From: Heterotrichella gracilis
Taxonomy: Eukaryota > Sar > Xanthophyceae > Tribonematales > Xanthonemataceae
Reading direction: 5' to 3'
Assembly (NCBI GenBank): GCA_032358255.1
Contig: JAULBX010028048.1
Span: forward strand, 1-64,000
Length of the DNA: 64,000 nt
Positions 26,574-35,811 of the stretch are shown here, piece by piece (position 1 is the stretch's first letter; every line of letters begins with the position of its first letter). The translations under genes and the position numbers were made by a program. The notes below the pieces were generated by a model. That model made no database searches. It was given only the letters and a program-made list of their open reading frames with translations, and was not told the origin of the DNA.

Positions 26574-27269
26574 TTAAGACAAAATAGAAGCAGCCTGGCA
26601 AACATATAGCCCGGCTGTTTCTGTTCTCAGGCGGTTCTCACCAAAACTTACAGCTCTAAATTTATTCTTTAAGGCAAATTCAACTTCTTCTTTTGAAAAG
26701 TCACCTTCCGGTCCTATTAAAACTAAACTTGCTTTGTTTTTAAAATCGATCTGTTTTACATTTTCTTTTTCTGATTTAAAACAATGAGCAATAAATTTTT
26801 GATCGGCATTTGAGGATATTACAAGATCTTTAAAGGAAACCAACTCATTTACTTTTGGCAAATAAGCTTGCAGGCTTTGTTTTACAGCGCTTTCAACGAT
26901 CTTATTTATCCTTTCGGTTTTAATAACAGTCCTTTCTGAATTGTGACAATTAATAAAACTGATCTCATCAATACCGATCTCCACGGCTTTTTCGATCATC
27001 CACTCTATCCTGTCCATCTGCTTGGTGGGCGCAATAGCTAAATGCAAATAATAATTTCGTTTTTGTTGCAAAACTGGTCCGGAAAGTATTTTTGCACTAC
27101 ATTTTTTATCGGAAACTAATTCCAAAACAGCATCATAAAAATTTCCCGCACCATCTATTAATTGAATAGGATCTCCAGACTTTTTACGTAAGACTTTTGC
27201 ACAATGCCAACTTTCTTCGCTGGTAAGTGTGCCTATTTTGTCTATTACCGTTGCAATAAAAATATTCAT
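26574..27269 (-). CDS. rsmE: 16S rRNA (uracil1498-N3)-methyltransferase
   Basis: 231 residues. The N-terminal PUA-like part includes SWHCAKVLRKKSGDPIQLIDG. The SPOUT methyltransferase part has LHLAIAPTKQMDRIEWMIEK near residue 84, the SAM-binding knot LVLIGPEGDFSKEEVEFA near 183 and ENRLRTETAGLY near the end. RsmE methylates U1498 of 16S rRNA. Convergent with the peroxidase gene (seven-base gap) and divergent from the AcpH gene. Confidence 0.95.
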   Translation of the reverse strand: MNIFIATVIDKIGTLTSEESWHCAKVLRKKSGDPIQLIDGAGNFYDAVLELVSDKKCSAKILSGPVLQQKRNYYLHLAIAPTKQMDRIEWMIEKAVEIGIDEISFINCHNSERTVIKTERINKIVESAVKQSLQAYLPKVNELVSFKDLVISSNADQKFIAHCFKSEKENVKQIDFKNKASLVLIGPEGDFSKEEVEFALKNKFRAVSFGENRLRTETAGLYVCQAASILS

Positions 27270-27297
27270 TCTATAAAAATACGTAATTTAGCATTAC

Positions 27298-27864
27298 ATG
27301 AATTATTTAGCCCATGCTTTCTTATCAAATAATGATAGAGATCTTTTGATCGGCAATTTTATTGCTGATCATTTGCGTGGGAATGATTTTAAAGATCACA
27401 AACCGGAGGTAATTGAAGGCATTTACATGCATCGTAGAATAGATACATTTACAGATTCACACCCCAACTTTAAAGCTAGTAAACGTTTATTTTATAATGG
27501 TTATGAACGTTACAGCGGCATATTAATTGATATTTATTTCGATCATTTTCTGGCGAAGAATTTCAGTAATTATTCATCTGTACCATTAAAAGATTTTTGT
27601 GATAAAGTGTATAAGATCTACACTCAAAACCAAAATTTATTGCCAAAAAGCAGTTCTAATTTTTTGGATTACGTTTTAAAGAACAATATCTACTATGAGT
27701 ATTCTTCTATAGAGGGCATTGAGCGTGTATTATTTCACCTATCACACAGGATAAAACACCAGGTAATGCTCAACGAATCAGTAGTCTTATTTAAAGAAAA
27801 CGAAAGAGAATTAGAAGAAAATTTTAGCCTGTTTTTTAAGGATGCGGTAAAAGAGTTTTTATAG
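27298..27864 (+). CDS. acpH: Acyl carrier protein phosphodiesterase family protein
   Basis: 188 residues of the AcpH/DUF479 family. Conserved motifs are MNYLAHAFLS at the start, LIGNFIADHLRG near residue 18, YMHRRIDTFTDSHP near 43-56 and DIYFDHFLAKN near 79. The histidine/aspartate set is that of an HD-like metal site. AcpH removes 4'-phosphopantetheine from ACP in E. coli; whether Bacteroidota members do so is less certain. A degenerate -7 element (TAATTTAG, 27284-27291) lies six bases before the ATG. The last six bases overlap the convergent cbpM gene. Confidence 0.85.
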   Translation: MNYLAHAFLSNNDRDLLIGNFIADHLRGNDFKDHKPEVIEGIYMHRRIDTFTDSHPNFKASKRLFYNGYERYSGILIDIYFDHFLAKNFSNYSSVPLKDFCDKVYKIYTQNQNLLPKSSSNFLDYVLKNNIYYEYSSIEGIERVLFHLSHRIKHQVMLNESVVLFKENERELEENFSLFFKDAVKEFL

Positions 27865-28137
27865 CCTGCTTTTAAGTGCGTTTATCTCTTGTTGCAAGGT
27901 GTCGATCTTATTTAATAAATGAGAAATGGCTTCAATGCCCTCCATATTTATATTAAGATCATAATGCAAGCGGATCATTTTTTCAAGCTCATTTAGTTTT
28001 TCTTTTTCTATATATTCGATTTCTTCATAAACAACAATGGTTATCAAACCATATTCTTTTAGAGAATCTACAAATGAAGCGTCTACTTTATATACTTCAC
28101 AAAAATATTTTGCCGGTATAAAATTCTCAATTTCCAT
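27859..28137 (-). CDS. cbpM: CbpM-like modulator of the CbpA co-chaperone
   Basis: 92 residues with a MerR-like helix-turn-helix start (IPAKYFCEVYKVDASFVDSL), the family segment YEEIEYIEKEKLNELEKMIRLH, and a C-terminal coiled coil (KIDTLQQEINALKS). CbpM proteins bind the J-domain of CbpA and inhibit it. The start overlaps the end of the cbpA-like gene by 11 bases, so the pair is translationally coupled. The context supports the assignment strongly. Confidence 0.87.
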   Translation of the reverse strand: MEIENFIPAKYFCEVYKVDASFVDSLKEYGLITIVVYEEIEYIEKEKLNELEKMIRLHYDLNINMEGIEAISHLLNKIDTLQQEINALKSRL

Positions 28138-29035
28138 TATTCCTGATCTTTGATAATTCTTTAAATAGTTCTTTTTCTTTCTCGCTTAAATTAATTGGCG
28201 TGTTTATTTTAAAAGTTACGTATAAGTCTCCAAATTCTCCTTCACGCTTATAAACAGGAAATCCTTTGCCTTTTAATTTCACTTTTGTTCCGTTTTGGGT
28301 TTCCGCTTTAACAGGTAATTTTACTTTACCATCAAAAGTATCGATCGTTATCTCGCCACCTAAAACAGCGGTGTAGAGATCCAACTCAACATCTGAAAAT
28401 AAATTATTTCCTTCACGTTTAAAATTGGTATTGTTAATAATCAAAAACGTAATATATAGGTCACCATTCGGCCCACCGTTCACACCTTCGCCACCATGTC
28501 CGGCTATTTTTATTACCTGCCCGTTCTCTACACCTGCAGGAATTGTTATGCGAATACTTTTGCCATTCACAGTAAGTGTTTGTTTATGCGTTGTGAAAAC
28601 ATCTCTTAAACTTAACTGTAATTCGGCATTAAAATCCTGGCCACGGTATTTTGCCTGGGTGCGTCTTCCTCTATCCTGGCCGCCAAACATAGATCCGAAA
28701 AAATCAGAAAAATCTTCGCCGGAAAAATCTCCTTCTCCTGTTGAGAAGCCGCCACCATATTGTTGCCCACCACTACTTTGTGAACGCTGGGCATTTTTTA
28801 TATCATCTGCATGCTTCCAATCCTTACCATACTGATCGTATTTTTTTCGTTTTTCAGGGTCACTTAAGACCTCATTTGCCTCATTTATCTCTTGAAATTT
28901 CTTTTTTGCATTAGCATCGTTTGGATTAAGATCCGGATGGTATTTGCGCGCTAATTTTCTATAAGCTTTTTTAATTTCAGATTCTGTAGCCGTATTGCTT
29001 AACTCCAGCACTTTATAATAATCAATAAACTCCAT
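28127..29035 (-). CDS. cbpA: CbpA-like DnaJ co-chaperone
   Basis: 302 residues. The J-domain occupies residues 4-69 with the HPD motif in KYHPDLNPND. A glycine/phenylalanine-rich linker (GGQQYGGGFSTGEGDFSGED) follows. The two C-terminal substrate-binding domains contain TIPAGVENGQVIKIAGHG and VKLKGKGFPVY. The zinc-finger cysteines of DnaJ are absent, which places it in the CbpA class. It stimulates Hsp70 ATPase. It is transcribed with a SRPBCC gene 11 bases upstream and cbpM downstream. Confidence 0.93.
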   Translation of the reverse strand: MEFIDYYKVLELSNTATESEIKKAYRKLARKYHPDLNPNDANAKKKFQEINEANEVLSDPEKRKKYDQYGKDWKHADDIKNAQRSQSSGGQQYGGGFSTGEGDFSGEDFSDFFGSMFGGQDRGRRTQAKYRGQDFNAELQLSLRDVFTTHKQTLTVNGKSIRITIPAGVENGQVIKIAGHGGEGVNGGPNGDLYITFLIINNTNFKREGNNLFSDVELDLYTAVLGGEITIDTFDGKVKLPVKAETQNGTKVKLKGKGFPVYKREGEFGDLYVTFKINTPINLSEKEKELFKELSKIRNNGN

Positions 29036-29046
29036 TATTTAAAATA

Positions 29047-29502
29047 TTATACTGTGTATTTAGTTGAATTAAAATTTTGAAACATTTGTATATGCGATCG
29101 TTTTAGTAAATTTAAAAAAACAGAAGCTATGATCGGATTACTTTTAACATCGGCTCTTTCAATTATTTTTGTTGTACCTGTTTCTTTATTTTCCGAAAAT
29201 GTAAAATCAATGGTGAGGTAAACATTTTTCTTTACTTGCGAAATGTATTTTATGTGTTTATGTTTTTCAATCTCAAGAACGGTGGCCTTATAGTTTGGCT
29301 TGAGTTTAATAAAACCATACAGGAGCATTTCTTCATCCACCTCATATTCAGTTTCATTTGGTTGGGTTTTAGAAACGACTTTAACTGTTTTCATATGGGG
29401 ATGAAAATGCCCAAATTTGGTAAAATCGAGTATTACATCGTAAATAGTTTCAAATGGACTGGTAAACCTATGTTCGATAGTAAAATTATGATTAGCAGCC
29501 AT
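29047..29502 (-). CDS. SRPBCC family protein
   Basis: 151 residues. HNFTIEHRFTSPFETIYDVILDF at the start, strands TKTQPNETEYEVDEEM and FTFSENKETGTTKIIERADVK, and a C-terminal helix IASVFLNLLKRSHIQMFQNF give a START/polyketide cyclase-like fold. Ligand unknown. It lies 11 bases upstream of the cbpA-like gene and is probably the first gene of that operon. The 162-base upstream region holds no clear -33/-7 promoter; a CGTCTTA-like heptamer at 29604-29610 has no partner -35. Confidence 0.72.
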   Translation of the reverse strand: MAANHNFTIEHRFTSPFETIYDVILDFTKFGHFHPHMKTVKVVSKTQPNETEYEVDEEMLLYGFIKLKPNYKATVLEIEKHKHIKYISQVKKNVYLTIDFTFSENKETGTTKIIERADVKSNPIIASVFLNLLKRSHIQMFQNFNSTKYTV

Positions 29503-29664
29503 AGATAGGGTATTATCTTTAATTCTATTTTCTTAGAGTAAAGCTAGGGAAAATAAGTACAAAAATACATTCAAAACAAGTGCCAAAAAATGATTGTTAT
29601 CATTAAGACGGAAGATAATGAAAGCAAATAAACACCAAATAAAAGACAAACTAAAAGATAATTA

Positions 29665-30639
29665 TTAGTGTTTAAGCGGGCGCTTTTTGATCATACCGCC
29701 TTTAGTATCCTTTACGCTGCTCATTACCACAAAAGCATTCGGGTCTATTTTTTCGATTTCGGTGTTTAATTTATTTAATTCCAGCCGTGTAATAACTGTA
29801 TAAATAATATCGATGTTCATAGCATCGCCTGATTTTCCGAAACCGCGCTTTCCATTATAAACAGTTACTCCCCTGCCCATAGTATTTATGATCATGGCTC
29901 GTATTTGTTCGCTGTGCGATGAAATAATTGTAACGCCTGTGTACTCTTCAATACCTTCAATAATAAAATCAAGTGTTTTAGAAGCTGCTAAATAAGTTAT
30001 CATAGAGTAAAGAGCAATTTCCATAGAAAGTAAATAGGCAGCAGCAGAAAAAATAATTACATTAATAACTATTATCACATCACCAATAGTTGTTCCAAAT
30101 TTGCGGCTTAAATAAATAGCCAATACTTCTGTTCCATCGATAACAGCTCCACCTCTTACTGATAAACCAATTCCCGCACCAAGAAAAAAACCACCAAATA
30201 CGGCAACCAATAAGGGGTCTTTTGTGATATCGGGAAAATTAACTGTGGCAACACATAGTGCCAATCCTGAAATGGCGAACGCAGTTTTTATAGCGAAGGA
30301 TCTACCAATAATTTTATAACCAAGAATTACGAATGGAATATTTATCCCAATTATCAATAAATAAAGTGGAATGGTTGTAAGCGCCGAAACCAACAAAGAT
30401 ATGCCTGTGGCACCACCGTCAATAAAATGATTAGTTAAAAGAAATCCCTTAAAACCAAAAGCTGCAGAAAAAATACCGATAACAATTAAAGCAGCATCTT
30501 TTAATAGACCAAATGAAATAATTTTGAACTCACGAAGGCCTTTTGCTAACTGGTAATCAGAGTAACTGTCATTTTCACCATTCGTTTTTTTACGGCTTAG
30601 TGTTGTTTTGGTGATTATTTGAGTCCAGATCGAGTTCAT
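29665..30639 (-). CDS. YitT-family membrane protein
   Basis: 324 residues. A cytoplasmic lead of about 40 residues is followed by five to six hydrophobic helices (for example LLVSALTTIPLYLLIIGINI and LLVAVFGGFFLGAGIGLSVR, the latter with the family GGAVIDGTEVLA segment). The C-terminal DUF2179 domain contains VTIISSHSEQIRAMIIN and GRGVTVYNGKRGF. This is the standard YitT layout of an inner-membrane protein with a cytosolic ligand-like domain. Substrate unknown. A perfect 7-base inverted repeat lies nine bases upstream of the start. Confidence 0.92.
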   Translation of the reverse strand: MNSIWTQIITKTTLSRKKTNGENDSYSDYQLAKGLREFKIISFGLLKDAALIVIGIFSAAFGFKGFLLTNHFIDGGATGISLLVSALTTIPLYLLIIGINIPFVILGYKIIGRSFAIKTAFAISGLALCVATVNFPDITKDPLLVAVFGGFFLGAGIGLSVRGGAVIDGTEVLAIYLSRKFGTTIGDVIIVINVIIFSAAAYLLSMEIALYSMITYLAASKTLDFIIEGIEEYTGVTIISSHSEQIRAMIINTMGRGVTVYNGKRGFGKSGDAMNIDIIYTVITRLELNKLNTEIEKIDPNAFVVMSSVKDTKGGMIKKRPLKH

Positions 30640-30647
30640 TTAATTTA

Positions 30648-30667
30648 ATGTTAGTTTATGCTAACAT
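30648..30667. promoter_or_regulatory. Inverted repeat upstream of the YitT gene, operator-like
   Basis: ATGTTAG, a six-base spacer TTTATG, then CTAACAT: perfect 7-base arms centred 19 bases upstream of the start codon. There is no T-run, so it does not look like a terminator for the upstream HemJ-like gene. Confidence 0.45.
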
Positions 30668-30706
30668 CTTAAATATACATTTTTATTGTGAAAAATAAAA
30701 ATGCGG

Positions 30707-31291
30707 TCAGGGTTTTGGATTCTCTGTTTTATTCTCAGGCGTTTTAGACGCAGCGTCTTTTGCACTATTGCGCTTATATATTGCAACGCACAACATTAAA
30801 ATAGCGGCAAAGGCAATTAAACCTAAAATACCCCACAATAAACCTGAAGTAGATTTAACCACAACTAAAAAAACAATGGCCACCAAAAAAACAGTAGCTA
30901 GTTCATTAAATAAACGCAAACGGAAAGAACTGTATTTAAAAACTCCTTGTTTTTGAGAGTTAAGGATGCGCTGACACTCTAAATGATAAAGGGTTAACAA
31001 ACCAACCACAATTAATTTTAACCACATCCAGGGTTGTGACAAATAATAACTCATGTTTGAAAAAACAAGCCACCAGCCAAATACGTAAGTGCCAATCATC
31101 GCCGGCCAACCAATAATATACCACAATTTTTTTTGCATGAAAAGCAATTGCTGAGTTAAGATAGGTCTTGCCACTTCATCTTTGCTTTGTGCATCGGTTG
31201 AATAGATAAATAACCTAACCATGTAAAATAAGGCTGCAAACCAACAAATTACAAAAATTATGTGCAATGCTTTTATATATGAGATATCCAT
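30707..31291 (-). CDS. HemJ-like protoporphyrinogen oxidase (CopD/TIGR00701 family)
   Basis: 194 residues with four to five transmembrane helices. HemJ traits are H10 in YIKALHIIFVICWFAALF, RLFIYSTDA after helix one, PWMWLKLIVVGLLTLYH in the middle (conserved lysine and histidine) and RLFNELATVFLVAIVFLVVVK. HemJ oxidises protoporphyrinogen IX in haem synthesis in bacteria without HemG or HemY. An extra hydrophobic helix and a polar tail (DAASKTPENKTENPKP) extend beyond the core. No other haem genes are adjacent. Confidence 0.82.
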   Translation of the reverse strand: MDISYIKALHIIFVICWFAALFYMVRLFIYSTDAQSKDEVARPILTQQLLFMQKKLWYIIGWPAMIGTYVFGWWLVFSNMSYYLSQPWMWLKLIVVGLLTLYHLECQRILNSQKQGVFKYSSFRLRLFNELATVFLVAIVFLVVVKSTSGLLWGILGLIAFAAILMLCVAIYKRNSAKDAASKTPENKTENPKP

Positions 31292-31362
31292 ACCACAAAA
31301 ATAAAGTATTATGATTAATTTTACACCAGTTTATTAGTATTAATTACCACCAAAACAAAAAT

Positions 31363-31878
31363 ATGAAATCAAAAACGCCTTCACAATCTGTAACAATAAA
31401 TACAGAAGTTGTTTTACCGAACGATACCAACCATGTTGGGAATTTATTTGGCGGTAAGTTAATGCAATGGGTGGATATTACCGCTGCAATTGCAGCACAA
31501 AGGCATTGCGGCAGGGTTGTTGTAACCGCGGCTATAAATCATGTATCGTTTGATAATCCTATTAAGCAAAATAGCATTGTAACACTAGATGCAAAGGTAA
31601 GCAGGGCATTTACAAGTAGCATGGAGGTTTTTGTTGACGTTTTTGTTGAGAACGCAGTAACAGGCGAAAAAACAAAGTGTAATGAAGCAATTTTAACTTT
31701 TGTTGCTATTGATCAGAATGGATCACCTCTACCCGTTCCTCCATTAGAGCCAGAAACAGAAATTGAGAAAAAACGTTTTGAAAGCGCATTAAGAAGAAGA
31801 CAATTATCTTTGGTATTAGCTGGCCGTTTAAATCCTGCAGATGCAACCGAACTTAAGGCACTGTTCTTAAAGGATTAA
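31363..31878 (+). CDS. Acyl-CoA thioesterase (YciA/BACH-type hotdog)
   Basis: 171 residues. The hotdog signature TNHVGNLFGGKLMQWVDIT near residues 23-41 matches the YciA/acyl-CoA hydrolase class, as does VVTAAINHVSFDNPI in the following strand. The C-terminal 35 residues are charged helices. It hydrolyses acyl-CoA thioesters. It stands alone; its stop codon ends one base from the stop of the convergent OstA-like gene, leaving no terminator. Confidence 0.9.
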   Translation: MKSKTPSQSVTINTEVVLPNDTNHVGNLFGGKLMQWVDITAAIAAQRHCGRVVVTAAINHVSFDNPIKQNSIVTLDAKVSRAFTSSMEVFVDVFVENAVTGEKTKCNEAILTFVAIDQNGSPLPVPPLEPETEIEKKRFESALRRRQLSLVLAGRLNPADATELKALFLKD

Positions 31879-31879
31879 A

Positions 31880-33451
31880 CTACTTCGTTTTTAAATGTAG
31901 TTCCTGTCTAGATTTTGGGCGTTTATCATACTGCCAGTTGAATCCTTTTATTTTAGTAGTTTCGGGGTTTACATCTTTTATAGGTGTTATTGCTCCATCA
32001 ACTTCTGGCTTTAACGTAACTCGATCAATATCTTCATTCTTAAACCACATATTTATTTCGGCACATTTGGTTTTATTTAAACCCGCAATTGAATTTTTAT
32101 TCTTCACATAATACAATGCTTCTGCATTTCCGAGAATGATCACTTTTCGAATGGTATCATTTTTAATAAACCCTTCAATACTTCTGCCCGAAAGCTGATT
32201 AAATTTATCTAAAGAAGTTGAATCTACCTGCTGAATGAGAAACGAATTATTTTCTAACTTAAAGCCATTAACAGTATTCTTACCCAGATAAACTTTTATC
32301 AGCTTCGCTGTAGCTTGCGATCTGTTGGTCCACAGCATAGGATTTCGAAATAATTGCAGTAAAGAATCCTTTGTATTAAGGGAAGCCGAATCTGCTCTCG
32401 CCTGCAGATCTTTCTTAAATATTTTCACATGATGGTATGCATTCAAAAAATTATCAACAGAATCAAGATCTCTGTGATACAAAGTATCGGCAGCTATGAA
32501 TAACGTATCGTTATCCACAATACGGGCATAAACAGGGTTTATTGTAACAAGTGCTTCAGACTTTTTCTCTTTAAATTCGGCATATCCACCGTAAATAATA
32601 GACTTTTGTGACGTATCAATAAGACGAACATTTCTAAAGGCTCGTCCTATTTTTGTATTTCGGTTAAAAAATAAACTATCACCGGTCAATTTTTGTTGCG
32701 AAGTAACCAGCAAAGCATTAATGCTAAATTGACCCAACTCTTTATCAGTATCGTAATATCCATTCTCGCAATAAATATAATCGGTTTTACTAATGATGAT
32801 GCTGGGCCCGAGAAAGAATGCAGTTTTGGTTATTGTATTGTAGCGCAATGTATCCGATTTCATTTTGTAATCGGGGTTTGTCAACTCAACGTCATAATGA
32901 AAGGCAAGATCTTTTGTTGCGGAATAATAATGTCCGTTCTTACTTACCAAAGTATTTTCCTTATTTACGATCTTCCCGCCATCGTAGTAATTCGCAATAG
33001 AATTGCCTACATCAAAGGTCAATAGATTTGTTGTAAGCACCATATCTTTTTCTATGCAAGTAACAGAGTTTTGAAGTGTGGCCATTTTAGTTTTGCCGTC
33101 GTAAAATAATTTTTCGCCGGTAACCGTTATGCTATCGCCTTTGGTAATTACTATGTGCCCAGAAGCCTGCATTTTACTTTCCCCATCGTAAATAAGCGCT
33201 GAATCGCAATTTAAAATGGCACCATCGTGTTCGCAAACAACATTCCCAGTTAACACCTTCGCATTGCTTTTGTCCTGATCGAAGGACAAACTGTAAGCGT
33301 GTTTAATATTAATTGTTTTTGCAACAGGCGCTTGTGTTTTGGTTTGAACAGCAACCTGTTTCGGAGACTCTTTTACAGCCTTTTTAGTTTGCGCCAAAAA
33401 AGTTAAGGGCAAAACAAAAAATAGTATTATAAAAATTATTCTATTCAACAT
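31880..33451 (-). CDS. OstA-like (LptA/LptD N-domain) outer-membrane biogenesis protein
   Basis: 523 residues with a signal peptide (about 1-20, ending FLA before Q). From residue 50 there is a run of short beta-strands typical of the OstA/LptA jelly-roll: GNVVCEHDGAILNCDSALIY, ASGHIVITKGDSITVTG, KLFYDGKTKMATL, with further GN-V-type repeats to about residue 300. The C-terminal part (LYYVKNKNSIAGLNKT) is Bacteroidota-specific. Such periplasmic proteins are thought to form the LPS bridge with LptC. The gene overlaps the GT2 gene upstream by 11 bases and belongs to the LptF/G operon, which supports a transport role. Confidence 0.83.
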   Translation of the reverse strand: MLNRIIFIILFFVLPLTFLAQTKKAVKESPKQVAVQTKTQAPVAKTINIKHAYSLSFDQDKSNAKVLTGNVVCEHDGAILNCDSALIYDGESKMQASGHIVITKGDSITVTGEKLFYDGKTKMATLQNSVTCIEKDMVLTTNLLTFDVGNSIANYYDGGKIVNKENTLVSKNGHYYSATKDLAFHYDVELTNPDYKMKSDTLRYNTITKTAFFLGPSIIISKTDYIYCENGYYDTDKELGQFSINALLVTSQQKLTGDSLFFNRNTKIGRAFRNVRLIDTSQKSIIYGGYAEFKEKKSEALVTINPVYARIVDNDTLFIAADTLYHRDLDSVDNFLNAYHHVKIFKKDLQARADSASLNTKDSLLQLFRNPMLWTNRSQATAKLIKVYLGKNTVNGFKLENNSFLIQQVDSTSLDKFNQLSGRSIEGFIKNDTIRKVIILGNAEALYYVKNKNSIAGLNKTKCAEINMWFKNEDIDRVTLKPEVDGAITPIKDVNPETTKIKGFNWQYDKRPKSRQELHLKTK

Positions 33452-34610
33452 TACGTTTTGTAGGTTGCCAGATACTTGTTTCTACTCCTTTTGCAAACAT
33501 AAAAAAACCTTTAAGGAGAGCAAGGTTCATGAAGTAAAAGTGACTAATGAATTTAAATAAAGCTATTTTGAAAGGAGAAATAAAGTCAATCAAAGGAAAT
33601 AATAACAATAAGATCTGGACAATAAATAATGCTAAAAAAAAGCTGCTGCCAAAAGAAAGTAAACCTGCGCTAACCAAACAGAAAATCAGAAAGAAGGGCG
33701 TCAACCAGCGTAACACTTTGTGCGACCAAAAAGCAAAGGCAGAACCTTTCCAAAATGGTACTAATAATTTTTTATACCGAAAAAGGTTTTGAAAATTACC
33801 AATAGAGATACGCACTTTGCGTTTAAATTCCTCATTCGCCTGCGTAGGAACGTCTTCGTAACAAATAGCTTCTTTATCAAAAACAATTTTTTTACCATTT
33901 TCAATTACATTCATGGTGATGTAAAAATCATCCATAAAAAAATTCTTTGGCACCGGTGCATAATATTCTTTTCTAATCGCATAACATCCGCCTTCAGCGC
34001 CCATTACAACGTTCCAGCGCATATACTCGGCATACTTGATCTTATTTTCAAAAACTATGTATGATTTTTCTTGTTTTGCAATGCCTTTGTCAGAATTAGA
34101 AACCTTAATAATATTAGCACAGACCTGCGCGAATTTTTGATCCTTAAAATGACGAACCAGATTAAAAAGAGTATCTTCTTTAAAAATTACATTTGCATCC
34201 GTTAAAATAAATATCTCTTCTTTGGCCTGTTCTGCCAAAGCATTAATAATATTTGCTTTGCCGGTGCGACCACCAAACTTTATCAGATTCAAATTCTTAT
34301 TCTCTTTTATTAAATCGGTTATTATTTGATCGGTGCCATCTGTAGAAGCATCTGAGCCAACATAAATAGTTATCTTAGATAAAGGATAAGTTGTTTTTAT
34401 AACTGAGATTATTTTTTCTTTAATGATTTTTTCTTCGTTGTAGGCAGCAATTAAAATTCCCAAGGTAGGCAGTTCTTCATTTGACAAATAAACAATATCA
34501 TTGTTCTTAGACTTCGAAGTAAAAACAAGAATCCATAAAGGATAAAGCAAGTAGCTTTGAAGTATTAAAAATACCGAACTAAAAAAAAGTATAATCAAAA
34601 AACTAAACAT
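33441..34610 (-). CDS. Membrane-bound GT2-family glycosyltransferase
   Basis: 389 residues. One transmembrane helix near residues 3-25, then a GT-A domain: LGILIAAYNEEKIIKEKI, VGSDASTDGTDQII near residue 83, ILTDANVIF (DxD-like site), GAEGGCYAIRK, and a QxxRW-type zone represented by KRKVRISIGNFQNLF. Three C-terminal helices (LTPFFLIFCLVSAGLLSF and others) anchor it. It probably extends or starts a membrane-linked glycan. It overlaps GT4 by 8 and OstA-like by 11 bases. The tight coupling points to LPS or a related glycolipid. Confidence 0.9.
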   Translation of the reverse strand: MFSFLIILFFSSVFLILQSYLLYPLWILVFTSKSKNNDIVYLSNEELPTLGILIAAYNEEKIIKEKIISVIKTTYPLSKITIYVGSDASTDGTDQIITDLIKENKNLNLIKFGGRTGKANIINALAEQAKEEIFILTDANVIFKEDTLFNLVRHFKDQKFAQVCANIIKVSNSDKGIAKQEKSYIVFENKIKYAEYMRWNVVMGAEGGCYAIRKEYYAPVPKNFFMDDFYITMNVIENGKKIVFDKEAICYEDVPTQANEEFKRKVRISIGNFQNLFRYKKLLVPFWKGSAFAFWSHKVLRWLTPFFLIFCLVSAGLLSFGSSFFLALFIVQILLLLFPLIDFISPFKIALFKFISHFYFMNLALLKGFFMFAKGVETSIWQPTKRNVE

Positions 34611-35811
34611 TTAATAGGGTATTATAGAACTGAACTAATTTTGAAACAACGTTTTTATTGTCAAATTTTTTGTAAGCAAAAATAGAAGCATTTTTTTCAA
34701 GCTCTTTACGTTTATGTTCGTTATTTAACAATTCTATTACCGCGTTGCTAAAAGAAGCAGGATCATCTGCAATTATAAGATCATTCTTTGGATCACAATA
34801 AATACCTTCTGCACCAACAGATGTACTTACAATAGGCTTACCGTAAGCCATCCCTTCAATGATCTTTATTCGCAAGCCGCTTCCAGAAAGTAAAGGCACA
34901 ATCATAATTTCATGCTGCTCAAAAAAAGTTTTTCCATCTTTTATATTTTCCAATACTAACACATTAGGTAAATTTAATTGAAGAAAATTTTGCGGCATTC
35001 CTCTTCCGGCAATTACAAATTTGGCCTCGGGCACAGCCTTACTTACTGTATTCCAGCAATTATCCAAGAACCATTTGGCGGCTTCCTGGTTTGGCATCCA
35101 ATCCATAGAGCCAAAGTAGAAAACGGTTTTTTGTTTTACTGCAACGTTTTTCTTGGTTTGGTACTGAGCAACATTTACACCTGTAATACAGGTAAACATA
35201 CTTTTCTTAAAGCCCATTTCTGAGAACAATTGTTTGTCAGCATCGGTAATAGGTACAATAGCATCCACCTTACTTATTACATCCAGTTCGAATTTCTTTA
35301 AGCGTTTATTTTGCATTGCTAGATACATATTCACAATACTCTTCCTCGAATTCTTCAAATGTCTTTCCCAGATCTTATTCTCGATATTGTGCGCCCGCAA
35401 AACAATTTTTGCTCTACTGTGTTTTTTTATAGTTTCAATATACACTGCCATAAAAACACCTTCTATCTGAACTAAATCAAATGTATTTTTAGTTAAGACC
35501 TCAATTAATTTATTCTCAAACTCCTTAAAATAAAAACGTGATACAAAATAGGAGCTGGAAGAAAATAGGTTGAAAAAAGCGCCAACAGCACCTGTATCGG
35601 TATTTTGATATACCGATTTATAATTCGAATTAAGTTTAAAATCGGCAGGGACTTCCTTGTCAGATTTAAAATGCTTTTTTGTGTTTATAGTCAACAAATG
35701 TAGTTGAGCACCATTATCAATAAGCCCCTGGGCCATGTTGTAAATAGCAATACTACTACCGTCGTTGGCAGGATATGGAGCTTTGTTACATATTTGAAGT
35801 ACCTTAAGCAA
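34603..35811 (-). CDS. GT4-family glycosyltransferase
   Basis: 402 residues. N-terminal LQICNKAPYPANDGSSIAIY and LRAHNIENKIWE are GT4 acceptor-side motifs. The donor half has FYFGSMDWMPNQEAAKWF, MIVPLLSGSGLRIKIIEGMA and KPIVSTSVGAEGI. The start is TTG, eight bases before the LptF/G stop on this strand, so translation is coupled. It should add a sugar from a nucleotide donor in the cytoplasm. Confidence 0.9.
   Translation of the reverse strand: MLKVLQICNKAPYPANDGSSIAIYNMAQGLIDNGAQLHLLTINTKKHFKSDKEVPADFKLNSNYKSVYQNTDTGAVGAFFNLFSSSSYFVSRFYFKEFENKLIEVLTKNTFDLVQIEGVFMAVYIETIKKHSRAKIVLRAHNIENKIWERHLKNSRKSIVNMYLAMQNKRLKKFELDVISKVDAIVPITDADKQLFSEMGFKKSMFTCITGVNVAQYQTKKNVAVKQKTVFYFGSMDWMPNQEAAKWFLDNCWNTVSKAVPEAKFVIAGRGMPQNFLQLNLPNVLVLENIKDGKTFFEQHEIMIVPLLSGSGLRIKIIEGMAYGKPIVSTSVGAEGIYCDPKNDLIIADDPASFSNAVIELLNNEHKRKELEKNASIFAYKKFDNKNVVSKLVQFYNTLLNV

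Noticed and set aside
28425-28835. Rightward 136-residue open frame
   Set aside because: Shadow of the cbpA-like gene; it is proline/serine-rich with no sense, while the opposite strand encodes a clear DnaJ-class protein.
29604-29610. CGTCTTA on the minus strand as an ECF -10
   Set aside because: No GTAAC at 16-17 bases upstream, and the next gene has no envelope link.
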